Origin: Tillandsia leiboldiana
Lineage: Eukaryota > Streptophyta > Magnoliopsida > Poales > Bromeliaceae
Length of the DNA stretch: 64,000 nt
Assembly: GCA_029204045.2 (NCBI GenBank)
Contig: CM055060.1
Coordinates: 57,128,544-57,192,543 of the forward strand
Reading direction: 5' to 3'
Shown: positions 26,335-38,562 of the stretch, in pieces
How positions within the stretch are numbered: position 1 is the stretch's first letter
How the letters are laid out: every line of letters starts with the position of its first letter
Program-made: the position numbers and the translations under genes
The notes under the pieces: generated by a model
What the model saw: the letters and a program-made list of their open reading frames with translations, nothing else
The model's database searches: none
What the model was told of the DNA's origin: nothing

Positions 26335-27263
26335 CTGCAGTGATGCTGTTCAAGTCATGCCTATTTCTGTAAGTTTTGGTTAAGAGATTATTGTAAGGAG
26401 TAATCGTATAAGAAAGAGAGGAGAATTTAGAGGAACTGTGGCTTGTGTTTTGGAGAGTGGGGTGGTGGGTGCGGTTGTTGAGGATTATGTTTCAAACGGC
26501 TGTGGACTTTGTTTGGCGGGAGGAATGGTGCTTAGCACTAGATAGTTCCGAGGGAGGTTATAGGTGGGCACTTTTAAGTGTGTAAGTTATCAAAATTAAG
26601 TGGGAAAAGCATAACTTGCCGAGGAAGGGCCTATTGAGTTCTGTAAATGTGACGCCCCACTTCCCAGGGTCACCCATCCTAGAACTACTCTAGCTCTAGC
26701 ACGCTTAACTCTCATGTTCCTCTTGGATCTTGCTACCATCCAAAATACTATAGCCGGGTTAGAGATTTAGTCCTATTATATCATTTATATAGAGGACTAA
26801 TCCAAATTCCGGGGGTGTCACAGTAAACAACAAGTGTTATTTAAGTAGAATTGTTTGAAGATGTGCAGATAACATTTTAATTAGAATCCTGAAAGTGTCA
26901 TGCTGCATAAAATTGTCCTGCTAATATACACCTGAAATATCAGGGTATAATAAATGTCATACTGCATAAATTCCTAAACCATTTGTTACCTCTCACTACA
27001 ATTCATTTCAACTAAAAGATTATGGAACTATTTGCTGATATATTCAAGAAAAAGAACTAGGAATAGAGGCCACCTGATCTTAGCATTCATTACATAACAA
27101 TTTTGCCCGATTTCAAACTCTCAGCTTTCCAGTACAATTTGAGCAGCAGCAGGAGGGCAGCGAAATAAAATGGTCACATCTGAGCAAAATATAGATTCAG
27201 TTTCAAGAGTTCATGGTAATCAACTCAAGCTCACAACTCAGAAATATATACAAGTTTACAGTA
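26335..27263. other. intergenic region between GDSL and F-box genes
   Basis: Holds the GDSL upstream region, the Cassandra-like solo LTR at 26648-26822 and, at its right end, the likely 3' untranslated region of the F-box gene. I see no other coding sequence. Confidence 0.65.
26648..26822 (-). mobile_element. Cassandra-like TRIM solo LTR with 5S-rRNA-like domain
   Basis: A 175-bp unit starting TGTGACGCCCC and ending GGGGGTGTCACA, flanked on both sides by the perfect 5-bp duplication GTAAA (26643-26647, 26823-26827). On the minus strand it carries a stretch similar to plant 5S rRNA. The plus-strand blocks CTTCCCAGG, GTCACCCATCCTAGAACTACTCT and AGCACGCTTAACT match the complement of the 5S blocks around the internal promoter. 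Cassandra elements are the known LTR TRIMs with a 5S domain. There is no internal region or second LTR, so this is a solo LTR left by recombination. Confidence 0.85.
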
Positions 27264-29772
27264 CTAATCAAGCTCTGTACACCGATGGCAAATGAACCCT
27301 GAAGAAAACCATGCTGATTCCACTAGGGACCTCGCGTGCCCGTCGCAGTACGGCCGGTTGCACATATTGCACTTTGGAAGCTGAAGCCAACACTCCAAAC
27401 ACAGAATGTGAGAGCAGGCGGTCTCCTCGCCAAGTTCGTCAAAGTCAATACAACCCCCGCACCCTTCACATCTGGCTATGCAGAAGAAACACCCTCTGCA
27501 CTCAACCCACTTGTACTTCATTGTCCTGCGAGTTCGTTCTTCGTCAGTAAGATTATAAACTACATGTATGGTATTACAGGAAAAATAGAGAACTCTTTAT
27601 GTTTAGCAAAAGATTCTTAAGAAGAACAAAACATATGAATAAGGAGAAAGAAATTATGAGATTACATGTATGTTTAGTCAGTTATCAAACAAACATTGGT
27701 CCTTTTGTATTGGTTTATTACAACTACTGCAAAGGCTAATACGGATTTCGAAAGAACAGATGTCACGCAATGGTGCTGCTATCAAAATGAGAGGCAGTAT
27801 AGTAGAAATTAAAAGCACATTAAATTTTGCATATTGTTCCGAGCACATTAAATTTTGCAAATTATTCAGAGCACATTAAATTTTGCACATTATTCAGCCT
27901 GCGGACCAAATTGACACAGGCCCAAACCAACTTGTCCCCGGAATGTACAAGCCAGCCAAGCGCCCTGTGTCAACTAGTAGACTGATCTGAGTAACTTCGC
28001 TTTAAATTTTGGAAAAACTCACCAACGCCAAAGTTGCCATAAATTTAAAACAATACAGGCACAAGATTTTCCAACATTAAAGTTAAAGGAAGTAAAGGTT
28101 CAGCATTTTACAAACCTGCAATTTTCTCTCGTACAGTCAAATACTAGCCTAACTTCCCTGCATTTTGGGCACAAATCAACATCAATAGGACGCCCATAGT
28201 CGCTGTCAGAATATGTAAGATGCCTTGAGTTGTAGAATGATGGTTGCGGAACTCGTTGCAGGTTGTTTTTGCCCAAGAAAGAGTTAAAGATGTCCAGATG
28301 ATCTTTTCTTATGTTGCAGAGACCACGGAGCTGAAGATGGTTTAGATTTCCCTTGCGCTCAAATAACTGTTTCACCACCTTCACCATTCCATCTGCAGTT
28401 AAGAATGTACATCCCGGTACATAGAGCTGCAGTGTTTTCACAAACAAATTAGTATACATCAGATTAGTATTTATTCATGATCAGGTATTAAGGCGACCTT
28501 TATAACGGAAGGCAATTGGCCAGTGTCAAAATAAAGGCTGCAATAAAGATTAGTATTCAATTGTCACACTAAAAAAGAGATCACCCGATGCTCTAACTTA
28601 TGTACGACACACTTCTACTGCATAACCAATGTGCATATTGGTCTCATCAGCTTTACAGCTCTACTATAAAGTTTGAACTCTTTCTTAGTTACTTAGGAAA
28701 CACAGCAAAGATTCACAGATTTGTAGCAAGTCACCTTATAGTAACTAATACACCTTTCTAAGCAACTATTATAGCAGATATCTAGCGCAAAAAGGAAGAA
28801 GAAAAAGAATATTACTGTATAATGGTCAAGATTGCTCTTTTAAGGAGGCAATATCAAATAATGCATCTTAGAATGAAATTCAAGCTTTTACGCATTTGCG
28901 TATCGACATAATTCCGCTACTTACATGTCAAGTGGCTGATGAATATTTAAACTGAATGTAAACTCCTAGCATCAGTGTTTCTAAATGTCGTTTTTCGAAC
29001 ATTCACTGACATTTTAGCGTATTCTCCAATCATATTTACCTTACATGAACTGTATCACATTTTGAAATGGCTACAGTATCTCATTTTGAAATAGCTACAG
29101 TATCTTTTAACTTTTTTTTAACAAAATCTGCAGTATCCTAACGGAATTTTATGTTACTCGGCAGAGTATTCTATAGAAAACTATAAATTTTCAATAGAAA
29201 ACAAAAAACTATAAGAGATAATAAATAAAACTTAAATAAAGGTAAGGCAGGAAAATTAAATCTTAAGACTTGAGATGTTCCTCCCAGAAATCAAAACAAA
29301 ATTCTTAGAAATTAAAACTTGAGCAAAAAGTACGCATTTATCTACCAAAAAAAATGAGCCCAGCCACAGTATATACCTTAATAATTCCCGGATTCTGTTC
29401 GACAACCCGCAAAAGCCCCGCATCAGTAATTTTCCAGCAATCCAACAGAGCCAGAGACTTCAACTTCCCCTCCGCTTTCGAGGTGATTCTCAAAAGCGCT
29501 TCGTCGGTGAGCTTCGAGCTCAGCGGGGGCTCGACGGTGATGTGGCGCCACAAGAGCGCGTCGTCGGTGATGGCGTCCCGGAGGAGCCGACACACCCTCT
29601 GGAACGCCAAGAGCTCCCGTAGGCGGAGGTAGCCGAGCACCAGGAATAAAGCGCCATGAGGGCCCACTGGGGCGTTGGAGGAGGCGCGGTGGGAGAGAGA
29701 AATGGGCGAGGAAAGGCCGAGGTGGAGTGAGATCGGAGTGGAGGAAGGGTCAGGAGGGGCGGCGTTAGGCAT
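27264..29772 (-). CDS. F-box protein with leucine-rich segments and cysteine-rich C-terminus (SKIP14/SKIP28-like)
   Basis: Likely the substrate-binding part of an SCF ubiquitin ligase. Exons 29772-29377, 28426-28116 and 27525-27264 give 322 aa with consistent phases. An N-terminal F-box-like stretch, ALFLVLGYLRLRELLAFQRV with CRLLRDAITDDALLW, is followed by LRR-type segments (LKSLALLDCWKITDAGLLRV, LYVPGCTFLTADGMVKVV). The C-terminal part is cysteine-rich: LCPKCREVRLVFDC, CRGCFFCIARCEGCGGC, CLECWLQLPKCNMC and a final CHRC, which suggests zinc binding. Family knowledge: plant SKIP14/SKIP28 proteins share this F-box, LRR and cysteine-rich order; which of them is the orthologue I cannot say. It diverges from the prohibitin gene with about 600 bp between start codons. 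The first intron (29376-28427) is about 950 nt. Confidence 0.85.
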
Positions 29773-29773
29773 G

Positions 29774-29795
29774 GATTAGGGTTTGTTTAGGGTTC
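29774..29795 (-). promoter_or_regulatory. two telo-box motifs in the F-box gene leader
   Basis: Just upstream of the ATG the minus strand reads AACCCTAAACAAACCCTAAT. Such AAACCCTAA motifs are common near plant transcription starts, often with housekeeping genes. A role here is inferred. Confidence 0.5.
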
Positions 29796-30318
29796 GGAGT
29801 GGGGAGGAGTAGGCCGATGAAGGAAGGAAGGACGGAAGGTTGAAGAACGTGAGAGGATTAGGGATTTGGGAGGGGCCGAGAGGAGGAAAAGGACGGCGCG
29901 TCGGAAGCCTCGGAACGTTGGAATAGCTGAGAAGGCACCGGTTTTCCTACGGAAGCGGAAACGTTGTTGCATGAACCTGGTGCACCGCACACCTGTTACT
30001 ATAAACCATAAGATCAATAGTAGTGTATGTAGAATTAAAACTTAAAATTTAATTTAATCAAATAATAGAAGTTACAAGTTACAGCGGTGTTACGGTGGTG
30101 TGGTGGTATATATGACGGCTACACCCAAAAGACCACGGGCGCATCCATCGAAGCTTCTTCCTCCCCAAGCCACATCATATAGTCTCCTCGCGCGGAGTGG
30201 GTTTAGGGCTTTGTAGTTTGTTCTCCTCACCACACCACACCACACCGCACCGCGGCGCCCCCATCCAAAAATCAAAAACCAAAAACCAAAAAAAAAAAAA
30301 AAAAAGAAAAAAAAAAAG

Positions 30319-30357
<39 letters not shown>

Positions 30358-30371
30358 AGGAGGAGGAGGAG
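29796..30371. promoter_or_regulatory. bidirectional promoter region, F-box gene and prohibitin
   Basis: About 600 bp separates the two start codons. The prohibitin side ends in A-rich sequence (about 30283-30320) and a (GA)n leader (30322-30354), directly before GGAGGAGGAGGAG and the ATG. I see no clear TATA box for either gene. Confidence 0.5.
30322..30354. repeat. (GA)n tract in prohibitin leader
   Basis: About 32 bp of GA, 18 nt upstream of the prohibitin ATG; a possible GAGA-factor site. Confidence 0.8.
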
Positions 30372-31238
30372 ATGGCGGCGGGTGGCGGCGGGGCGCAGGC
30401 GGCGGCGTCGGTCCTGGCGAGCGTGGCAAAGGCGGCGGTGGGGCTAGGGGTGAGCGCGTCGCTGGCGGGGGCGTCGCTGTACACGGTGGACGGTGGGGAG
30501 CGGGCGGTGATCTTCGACAGGTTCCGCGGGGTGCTGGAGCGGACGGTCGGGGAGGGCACCCACTTCCTGGTGCCCTGGCTCCAGAAGCCGTACATCTTCG
30601 ACATACGCACGCGGCCCCACACCTTCTCCTCAAACTCGGGCACAAAGGATCTGCAGATGGTCAACCTCACCCTCCGCCTGCTCTCCCGGCCGGACGTCGA
30701 CCGCCTGCCGACCATCTTCACCTCCCTCGGCACCGAGTACGACGAGAAGGTGCTCCCCTCCATCGGCAACGAGGTCCTCAAGGCCGTCGTCGCCCAGTTC
30801 AACGCCGACCAGCTGCTCACCGAGCGTCCCCGCGTCTCCGCCCTCGTCCGCGACTCCCTCATCCACCGCGCCCGCGAGTTCAACATCATCCTCGACGACG
30901 TCGCCATCACCCACCTCTCCTACGGCGCCGAGTTCTCCCTCGCCGTCGAGAAGAAGCAGGTCGCCCAGCAGGAGGCCGAGCGCTCCAAGTTCCTCGTCAT
31001 GCGCGCCGAGCAGGAGCGCCGTGCCGCCGTCATCCGCGCCGAGGGCGAGAGCGAGTCCGCCAGGCTCATCTCCGAGGCCACCGCCGCCGCCGGCCTCGGC
31101 TTCATCGATCTCAGGCGGATCGAAGCCGCCAAGGAGATCGCCGCCGCCCTCTCCAAGACCCCCAACATCGCCTACGTCCCCTCCGGGGATGGCTCCCAGA
31201 TGCTGCTCGGCCTCAACCCCACCTCTCTCGGCCGGTGA
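30372..31238 (+). CDS. prohibitin (plant PHB3/PHB4 type), mitochondrial
   Basis: A subunit of the ring-shaped prohibitin complex of the inner mitochondrial membrane, a scaffold for respiratory-chain assembly and stress responses. The gene is a single uninterrupted reading frame of 288 aa, the usual family length. A short hydrophobic N-terminal anchor (about 18-42) precedes the SPFH/band-7 domain: TVDGGERAVIFDRFRGVLER, HTFSSNSGTKDLQMVNLTLR, YDEKVLPSIGNEVLKAVVAQ, LDDVAITHLSYGAEFSLAVE. A coiled-coil-prone stretch, KQVAQQEAERSKF through RRAAVIRAEGESESARLI, follows. The C-terminus is LLGLNPTSLGR. The start is supported by alignment and by the GA-rich leader before it. It is extremely GC-rich, unlike its flanks, as monocot single-exon genes often are. 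Confidence 0.96.
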   Translation: MAAGGGGAQAAASVLASVAKAAVGLGVSASLAGASLYTVDGGERAVIFDRFRGVLERTVGEGTHFLVPWLQKPYIFDIRTRPHTFSSNSGTKDLQMVNLTLRLLSRPDVDRLPTIFTSLGTEYDEKVLPSIGNEVLKAVVAQFNADQLLTERPRVSALVRDSLIHRAREFNIILDDVAITHLSYGAEFSLAVEKKQVAQQEAERSKFLVMRAEQERRAAVIRAEGESESARLISEATAAAGLGFIDLRRIEAAKEIAAALSKTPNIAYVPSGDGSQMLLGLNPTSLGR

Positions 31239-34200
31239 CCCTGTCCCGTATCCTAAATCCTACAACTCTTTCTCTTTCTCTCTCTCTCTCTCTCTCCCTC
31301 TCTTTCGAGAATTATCAATAATTTCGCAATATCCATCCAGTTTCTATCTACTCATCAGCGTCTAGTTAATAGTTTCAATGCTGGTGTAGCGGATTTTATT
31401 ATTTAATTTGGTCGAGAGACTCTAGAATGTTTTAGTGGACTGTCATCACCTGCTGTTTTTGTGGATTTTGTTCCTGCATTTGCAATAGCATTCTTGCTAC
31501 TTGTTTATGTTTTCATACTTTTACTACTGCTGCTATTTTTGTTTATGTTTCATGAATGGTTTCACGTTTTCATTGCGAAATTCACAAAGTTATAGCTTCT
31601 GTTGTATGTTGTCTTTAGCCACTCCTTGTTTGCATGCATTGTTTCCTTATAAGGTTATGACAGTTAGTATTGTTATTACTAGCTTATTCCTCTACTTTAC
31701 TTCTCTAATATTGATGTATAGATGTATACGGTGTTGATTTATCTGCCTTAGTTATCCTTCTAACGTAATACGGTGGACTTACAAATGATCCGATGATCAA
31801 CTAATTGTTCCGCTAGCGTCATTTTAGTTTGCAGTATCTAAGTCATAACATTAGGTGAGAAATGCTGAATACTTCATGATGTCGAAACTTCAATTAGCGT
31901 CCATCATCTTCTATGAGGAGTGATCGTAAAGCATCATCGTATGTCGATTTTTTGGTCTATCCTATTCTACCAACTTCTCGTAAAACTTGTGGGATAATTT
32001 GCAAGGAAATGCATGTCTACCACCAATTGCACAGTTAGTTTCCACTCTTTTTTTTTTTGTTTTTTTTTTTTCCTCTTCTTTCCAAGTATTGATAGATTTT
32101 CAAATCTTTTAAAAGACTCTTCGACTGTCGCGCTGAGTTTTATGATCTTAAGATGCAACCGATAAGTTATATAATCGTATCTGCCTCCAAGCCTATACAT
32201 TACACTGCAATTTCTTTCCTATGCTGGTTTTCTTTTAGTTTAGATTGACATGGATTGAAGGTCCATGCTCGAGAGTTTATGGCGCCGGATCGATACAGGC
32301 CTTGTAATCACAGTAGCATGATCAATGGGCCATATCTTGTGAGTAAATTTGGATCCCAGATCGCAAAACGAAAGAGAGATGTAATTTGCCATTCTAGCTA
32401 GACCTGCATTCTGATCTTGCTCTTCTTTTGTTAATTCTTACAATATCCAATTTGACCATGCAATCTAATCTATCTTTGGGCATGATTCAAACCTGTTTAA
32501 TTCCTTTGAACGTTATCCGCCTTTGAACGTTATCTGCTAGACCTGTTGAATTGCCTTCTGCAATGTATGTTCCGATAGTAATCTTAACATCATCCAGGCA
32601 AGGAACAATTGGCTTATAGACATTAGGGGAGCAGTTCCTTGAAAGAATGCTTTTCATTGTTTCGAACTTTAAAGGTTGCTACTTTGGGAGAGGCTTTGAT
32701 TTATATCATGTTAGAGTTTCACTGCACATAAACATTAATCTAGTGTTTACAGAGCAAGAGAATTTGGTTCTTGTCTGAATCACTGTAAGATATCAAAATT
32801 CTGGCCATCGCCATGCATATGCTTGATGCTCATGACAAGCAGAGACTTAAACAAACGATGATTCAAGGTTTTTTTTGTCTAATTTGAATTTTTTTTCCTG
32901 CGTATCTGTTTTAGTACCTGTCTGTACTGTTATGAGCTTTTACAGCTCCATTTATTATCAGGTTCATTCAGAACGGAGCTAACACAGCTATTGTAGTTCA
33001 TATATAAATATATTATGTACCCGACCAGCAAAGATAGAAATTTTCTGAGGCTAGAAGGATAAATGCTTGATTCTTAAACCTTTCATTCTTGTGATGTCTA
33101 GTAGTACACTGTGAACTCACATTTTGAGTGGTGTATTAAGTTGACAAAGTCTCAAACTTTGTGCCATGTTATATTAGACCAAAATCTAAATTGCACTGAT
33201 TCAAATCCAACGGATGCCATACTGTATCGCCGGATTATTCATGATGGTTATTTTAATAATGTTTGTTTCTTCTTCTTCTTTTAGATATCGCATTCTTCTA
33301 AGTGCCATCAGAGAATGTTTCCCTTACACTTATAGTGCTCAGTTATTGCATGAGAATTGCGAGTCCTGATTTGATTTGCATGTTCAGTACCTTCTTGCAG
33401 GCATCATAAACCTATATCATGTTTCAAAATCCGCATGAACCATTTGCTTATTTGTGCTATGACTAACTGTTGTGCTGGTATTCTGAAGCAGTTACATCCT
33501 TTTGATTGAACTGTTTTCCAGTTTGTTGATTCATATCCGAGATTTTTTCTTTTTTCTCCTTTGAGAAGACTAACACACACTCCTGATCCATTGCAAGTTT
33601 CCGAAAGAGGATTCTTGTTGCTATGAAGTATGTTTTATAGTTGGATGAAATACTATTTAGAGTAGGATCATAATGTTCTACAAGATTATTTGAGGGCCGG
33701 TAAACTAAATATTTCAGTTATTTATCCGAAACTAACTAACGCAGCTCAATGGCAACCTAACCCAACCCGTCAACTCGAATCATCACATTATTAACCACGA
33801 ACCCGTTGTCAATATATCGAAATATTTTACTTCAATCAGGTGTCTTTCTTGTAACCCAACTGTTATGATGTTCGAATATTTTAGGACACCCAAAACAAAG
33901 CATGACGGTTAAGCAGCTGCATCAGGCTTGTCAGGGAGGCACTTTGTCAAGTCAACGTAGATAAGGAATTCTCTCGTTTAGTAACAAACACAGCATGTAA
34001 CTAATAAAAAACACCACCCCCCTCGTAACAGGCAAACGCCTCTGAATCGTTCCCATCATCCTCGACTCCAAAAATCATTTTCCTGTAACATGTACATCCA
34101 ACAATACGACTATTCTGCGATGGTGGCCCGCCCAGGTCGAGACGTGGTTTCACCACCTGACCACCAGCAGCACCAACCAAACCTATCTTTGATATCACTG

Positions 34201-34385
34201 AAGATCACATTACATATTCTATAGTTTATATTTATAATAATCAATATTATGATATAATTTCCATATTCCATAGTTCAATTTTTTTTTCTTTTGTGCGCGC
34301 ACGCGGGGCTTAGTTTGGTTCTTAATAATAGGACAATATGTATTTAGCCCTCAAGATATTGAGATTTTAAAAGAGTGCCGACGCA

Positions 34386-34416
<31 letters not shown>

Positions 34417-34619
34417 CAGTTTTTATTCATTCTCCATCCTTTTTTTTTTATGTATTAAAAAAGGGGAAAAAAGAAAAAAGAAAAAGGAAAAGGGGGAAAC
34501 CAGAAAAAAGAAGAAGAAGAAGAAGAAGAAGAAGAAAAGTAAAGCAGAGATAGATAAGAGACGCTGAGAGAGTTTTTATACATAACTCGAAAGTAGCACG
34601 AAATTACAAAAAATAAAAG
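31239..34619. other. intergenic DNA after prohibitin
   Basis: A (TC)n tract (31268-31304) lies in the likely prohibitin 3' untranslated region. The following 2.7 kb is only moderately AT-rich but has no long ORF, splice-consistent exon set or recognisable domain. Near the right end are a poly-A run (about 34387-34416) and a (GAA)n tract (34507-34536). The last 100 bp likely include the 3' end of the minus-strand gene at 34620. Confidence 0.6.
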
Positions 34620-35310
34620 TTACGCTTCTCCACCGCTGCAGATCCCCGTGAGGAGCACCGGCCACCTCCCGACCGATCCCTCCACCGTCCTCTGCTGCCC
34701 GCGCCGCCTCCCCACCGGCGCCGCCGCCGACGCAGCAGCGGGAGGCGGCAAAACCCTACCGTCCTCGAAGAGCGGGTCCCCTCCCACAGCCTCGTGCTCC
34801 GCCGCGCCGGGGACTCCCCCGCCGCCGCCGTAGACGTAGTCCCCGTCGACCACCCCCCCGCCCATCCTCCGCTCCACCTGCAGGAACTCCCCCAGCGAGG
34901 TCGGCGCCGCCGCGTCGTCGCGGCAGAGGCGCCACCACCCCCTCCCCCCGCCGCGTGGCCGCCGCCGCAGCCGCTCCGCCGCCCTCGGCCTCGGCCTCCT
35001 CCCTACGACGCCTGCGTCGGCGCCGTGATGGTCGCGGCGCGCGGGGCGCTGCGCGGGGAGGTCGGGGAAGGAGACACCCATTAGGGTTCCGAGGGAGGTG
35101 CTCCGGTCGGGGAAGAAGGATCCCGTCGACTTTGGTGGGGTGGGGCAACAGAGAGAACGCACAACAGCGATCAAGCGAGAGAAACGAGGGCAATTGCGTG
35201 GTAAAAGCATCGACATTAGGGTTACTTACCTCGGTGTCGAGATCGGAGGAGGAGAGGGACGAGTTGCTCGGGGACGAAGGGACGAGGTCCGTATCTCGAT
35301 TCATCGCCAT
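34620..35310 (-). CDS. plant protein of unknown function, At3g17950-like
   Basis: Two exons, 35310-35230 and 35129-34620, join in phase to a 196-aa protein. Exon 1 encodes MAMNRDTDLVPSSPSNSSLS and SSDLDTE; exon 2 continues STGSFFPDRSTSLGTLMGVS, together forming the SSDLDTES-TGSFFxDRSxTLGxLMG signature I recall from an uncharacterised plant family represented by At3g17950. Later family marks are WWRLCRDDAAAPTSLGEFLQ, VERRMGGG, EDGRVLPPP and the C-terminus RWPVLLTGICSGGEA. The middle is rich in Arg, Ala and Gly owing to very high GC. No function is established and none is visible in the sequence. A GA-rich leader (35317-35347) precedes the ATG. The longer in-frame upstream ATG at 35460 would add residues of promoter-like character, so I reject it. 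Confidence 0.8.
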
Positions 35311-35316
35311 GAATTT

Positions 35317-35347
<31 letters not shown>

Positions 35348-36425
35348 GGTTGTGTGATGTGTGATTGGGGAGAGGAAGCTGGGTTTTGAAGGACGGGACC
35401 GAAAGAACCGAAGATTAGTGGAGTGAAATGACAACTTTGCCCCCCCTCATAATATGGCAAATCGCGTCAAAAAGGTACCATATTTTGTCGTAGTATAAGT
35501 TGAATTAAATTAAAAAAGAGCCCTTTTAGAAGGCATTTATTCTCCCTTGCTAAAAAAAAATAAAAAATAAAATAAAAATGATTCTGTTGTTTCATAGTAA
35601 AATTGTTAAATATATATATATATATAATTATTATTTTGCTAGGCATCATTTGATTGAAAAAATTAGAGAAAAATAAGTTAGTGGAAGCAAACTTAATTAA
35701 AACTTAAAAGCTATTTTTTTAATTAAATTTATTATCTATTGCTTAAATAGTTAAGTAATTAATCAATTTCTTGTTTATGATTAATTAGCTCATTAAAAAT
35801 GAATTATTTAATGTGCTTATCTAATAACCAATATTTATATTGGCCAGCTAATTAATTTTTTGATCATTCATCTATCTAATTAGATAATTTACAAATTAAT
35901 GAAAATGTTAAGTTATATTGTATAGTTGATATAATTAATTAATTAATTAATTAATATATATATATTTTTATCATCTTATACAATAATCATATTTATTTTT
36001 AATTAATATTTTGATGTTAATAAATTAGATAAAATAATTTAAATTTAAAATTATAATTACTTTTATTTCCGTTATTCCAATCTAGCTAATCATCCAAATA
36101 CTATTTACCAAGCAATTCAATTTTCATCCAAACAAAAAAAATAATTTTATTTTTATTTATTCTCGAAGTTGTATCTAAAATATAAGTAATTTTTGCTTAT
36201 ATTTTGAACTGAACAATATCTTAGAGATTTATGTATTTTCTCTAAAAATAGGAAATTATTTTTTTCCTCAATAAATAAAAGAACAAAATTATCTCCCACA
36301 TTATCTCCCACGAGCTTTAACTGCGCAGGCAAGTTATGCTTTAGGAATGTTAGGTCATGTGATAGCCTCTAATTAAAATGGAATTTTATATTACCAATCA
36401 TCTGAGAGAGATGCTTCAACGAAAA

Positions 36426-36456
<31 letters not shown>

Positions 36457-38562
36457 TAAATACCTATATATAATCCTTAATTAACTAGTGGTTTTACGTG
36501 GACACAATTTAGAGATGCATACTTATCTGAAACAAAGGTGCTTCAAAAAAAAAAAAAAAAAAAAAAAAATCAATGCAAAGTTCTAAGATCACTGCCTCTA
36601 AATACTTTTATTTTATTGATCAACTATATAATTTTTTTAAAAGAAAACCTAATAAGAAAAAGACAAATATATTTCAATGATACTGTTCCAGGTTCTGCAA
36701 GTCTGCACTGCTGCTGCTTCCCTTAACAAATTTGTGCATACACATTCTGCATACTCATGAACACATAAAATATGGTGTAAAATTTTCAAAATTTAAATAT
36801 TTATTTATTTTAATTCTTAATTTTTTTTTTATTAAATTTTTTTGAGTTGGTTAAAAATTCTTCACTGTAGCAAAACATTTGAACAAAACCTAATTTTAAT
36901 ATTAAAACATTTATAATACAATTTTATAGGTGCTAGCTCGCAGTAATTTCTCGCTGGTAATGAATGAAGTGTCATCTTCAATCTCGTGAAAAGGGAACAA
37001 ACAAAACTGTTGAGCGAACAGCGAATTCAAGGCACGAGTTCGACACAACCAAATTTATTACCTGGACCTGGTTCACTATGGATCAATCAATACGCAAATT
37101 TCAAAAGTGTCTGTAAGTAGAAAATCATAATATGCTGGGACACCTATTTCTCACGTAATGTACAGTAAATTTTATAATGATATTAATTTTTTAAAAGTTA
37201 TAGACAATTATGTTCTAACACTTTTCTACTAATCATGTAGCCGAGAAAGAGTTATACATAATATTCAAAAGGCGTCCAAATTTTGATTGTTTTACTGGTG
37301 TTTTACTGGAGTCTTAATTTTTTTTATCTATAAAAATAGTAGGTCGTATCTACTACGTAAATTTTATAGTTAGATCATATCTAATAAAGTAGTAATTTAG
37401 ATTTAATTTTATTTGAATTGAAATATATGGGTGGACCAGGTCTTGGAAAAAATTTACTGTGCCAGAGACTGGGATTGAGTGCAAATTAAGTTGGTCCGGA
37501 CCTTGGCTAATCATTTTCGCAGCCCTGCGGGGATCGGACGCAACGTACACGTGAGACTAAAACTTAGCTGGTACTCTACACAAACAGAGTGATGTTTATT
37601 ATTTACATAAGAAATGACCCTGAGCTCAAGGAAACAGTAAGACCATGGTTTTGGATTAAAATTCTTTATTGAGTAATGTTATATTTGTAATTAAACTTTA
37701 AACTCGAAATCTTATATATCTACGATAAAATATTTTACTATTTATGCTAAAAACTATCAATATAATTTATAAAATTTATTTATAGCAAAATATTATTCTC
37801 CTTAATTATTTTTGCAAGAGCTAAGCTCTGTCACTCTCTCATTTTCTCCCAGATCTAATAAATGCGAGGCTCTTCCAAGCAAAAAATTGCCATAGATCGT
37901 AACAAGCGCACGCATATCCACATCCCTCTATCCCATTAGCTCATTATTATTCAGCCGTAACGAGGACAAAGCATCAGGGAATAGCAGAATAAACAAAAAC
38001 TCAATTACTTATTCGTGTATGAGTTATCACATAAAACAATTGTCTTAATAAACAGATCTGAAGCAGATGTTAACACGCAGGATTGTGTGCACAATTCGAT
38101 CCCTCCTCTAATTTCACAATTTTTGCAAATTTCATCCTCCTTTCAAATCAAAATCCCCGGACCCTTAGCCATGAGAAACGGTGGGAGCGAGCAGTAAACA
38201 ACACTTTAAAATTATCCCTTAAACACGCCACAAATCGAAACAAATTAATAGGAATAAACACAAAGATCTAGCTCTGCGAATTGAAAAGGAAAGGTTGGTA
38301 GAAAAGAAAAGATCGATACGTTCCAAGGCACAAACGGCTTTCAATGTGCCGAATGAATGTCCTCAGCATAGAATTCAAAACCACATTTTATGCGACGACA
38401 ATGGCTTTTTCCAACTTGAAAACCTCTGCGGAGCTCGAGTAATGGGCTCGTCGTACGAATAACACTAGCTCAGAAAAACAATTGGAAGAATGATATGATA
38501 CAGAACTCCAATATGCAACAGCAAGAAATGCAACTTAAAAACACCTTGAATCCAACTAACTA
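35311..38562. other. AT-rich intergenic DNA
   Basis: Contains the promoter of the minus-strand gene at 34620, a degenerate Harbinger-like element (35642-36220), an (ATA)n tract (about 36425-36456) and a poly-A run (about 36545-36570). No coding sequence is supported. The part below 38563 probably includes the lipase 3' untranslated region. Confidence 0.65.
35642..36220. mobile_element. degenerate Harbinger-like MITE
   Basis: The right 250 bp parallels the right part of the element at 8936-9794: AAATTATAATTACTTTTATT, then ATTCCAAT-TAGCTAATCATCCAAATACT, ATTTTCATCCAAAC, and a terminal TTTTGAACTGAACAATATC. The left end GGCATCATTTGATTG resembles the family start. The flanking triplets CTA/TTA are not identical. 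It is old and diverged. Confidence 0.5.

Noticed and set aside
26648..26822. Functional 5S rRNA gene
   Set aside because: The 5S-like part is incomplete and diverged and sits within TG...CA ends with a target duplication, so an LTR explains it better.
30197..31321. 374-codon plus ORF overlapping prohibitin
   Set aside because: It is out of frame with the prohibitin reading frame and rich in Arg, Pro and Gly from GC bias; the prohibitin frame has clear family similarity.
34001..34198. 65-codon minus ORF with a GGQVVKPRLDLGGPP segment
   Set aside because: No family similarity that I recognise, no matching exon nearby, and ordinary codon use cannot be judged at this length.
34955..35389. Plus ORFs over the At3g17950-like gene
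   Set aside because: They lie antisense to the two-exon minus gene, which has a family signature and matching splice sites.
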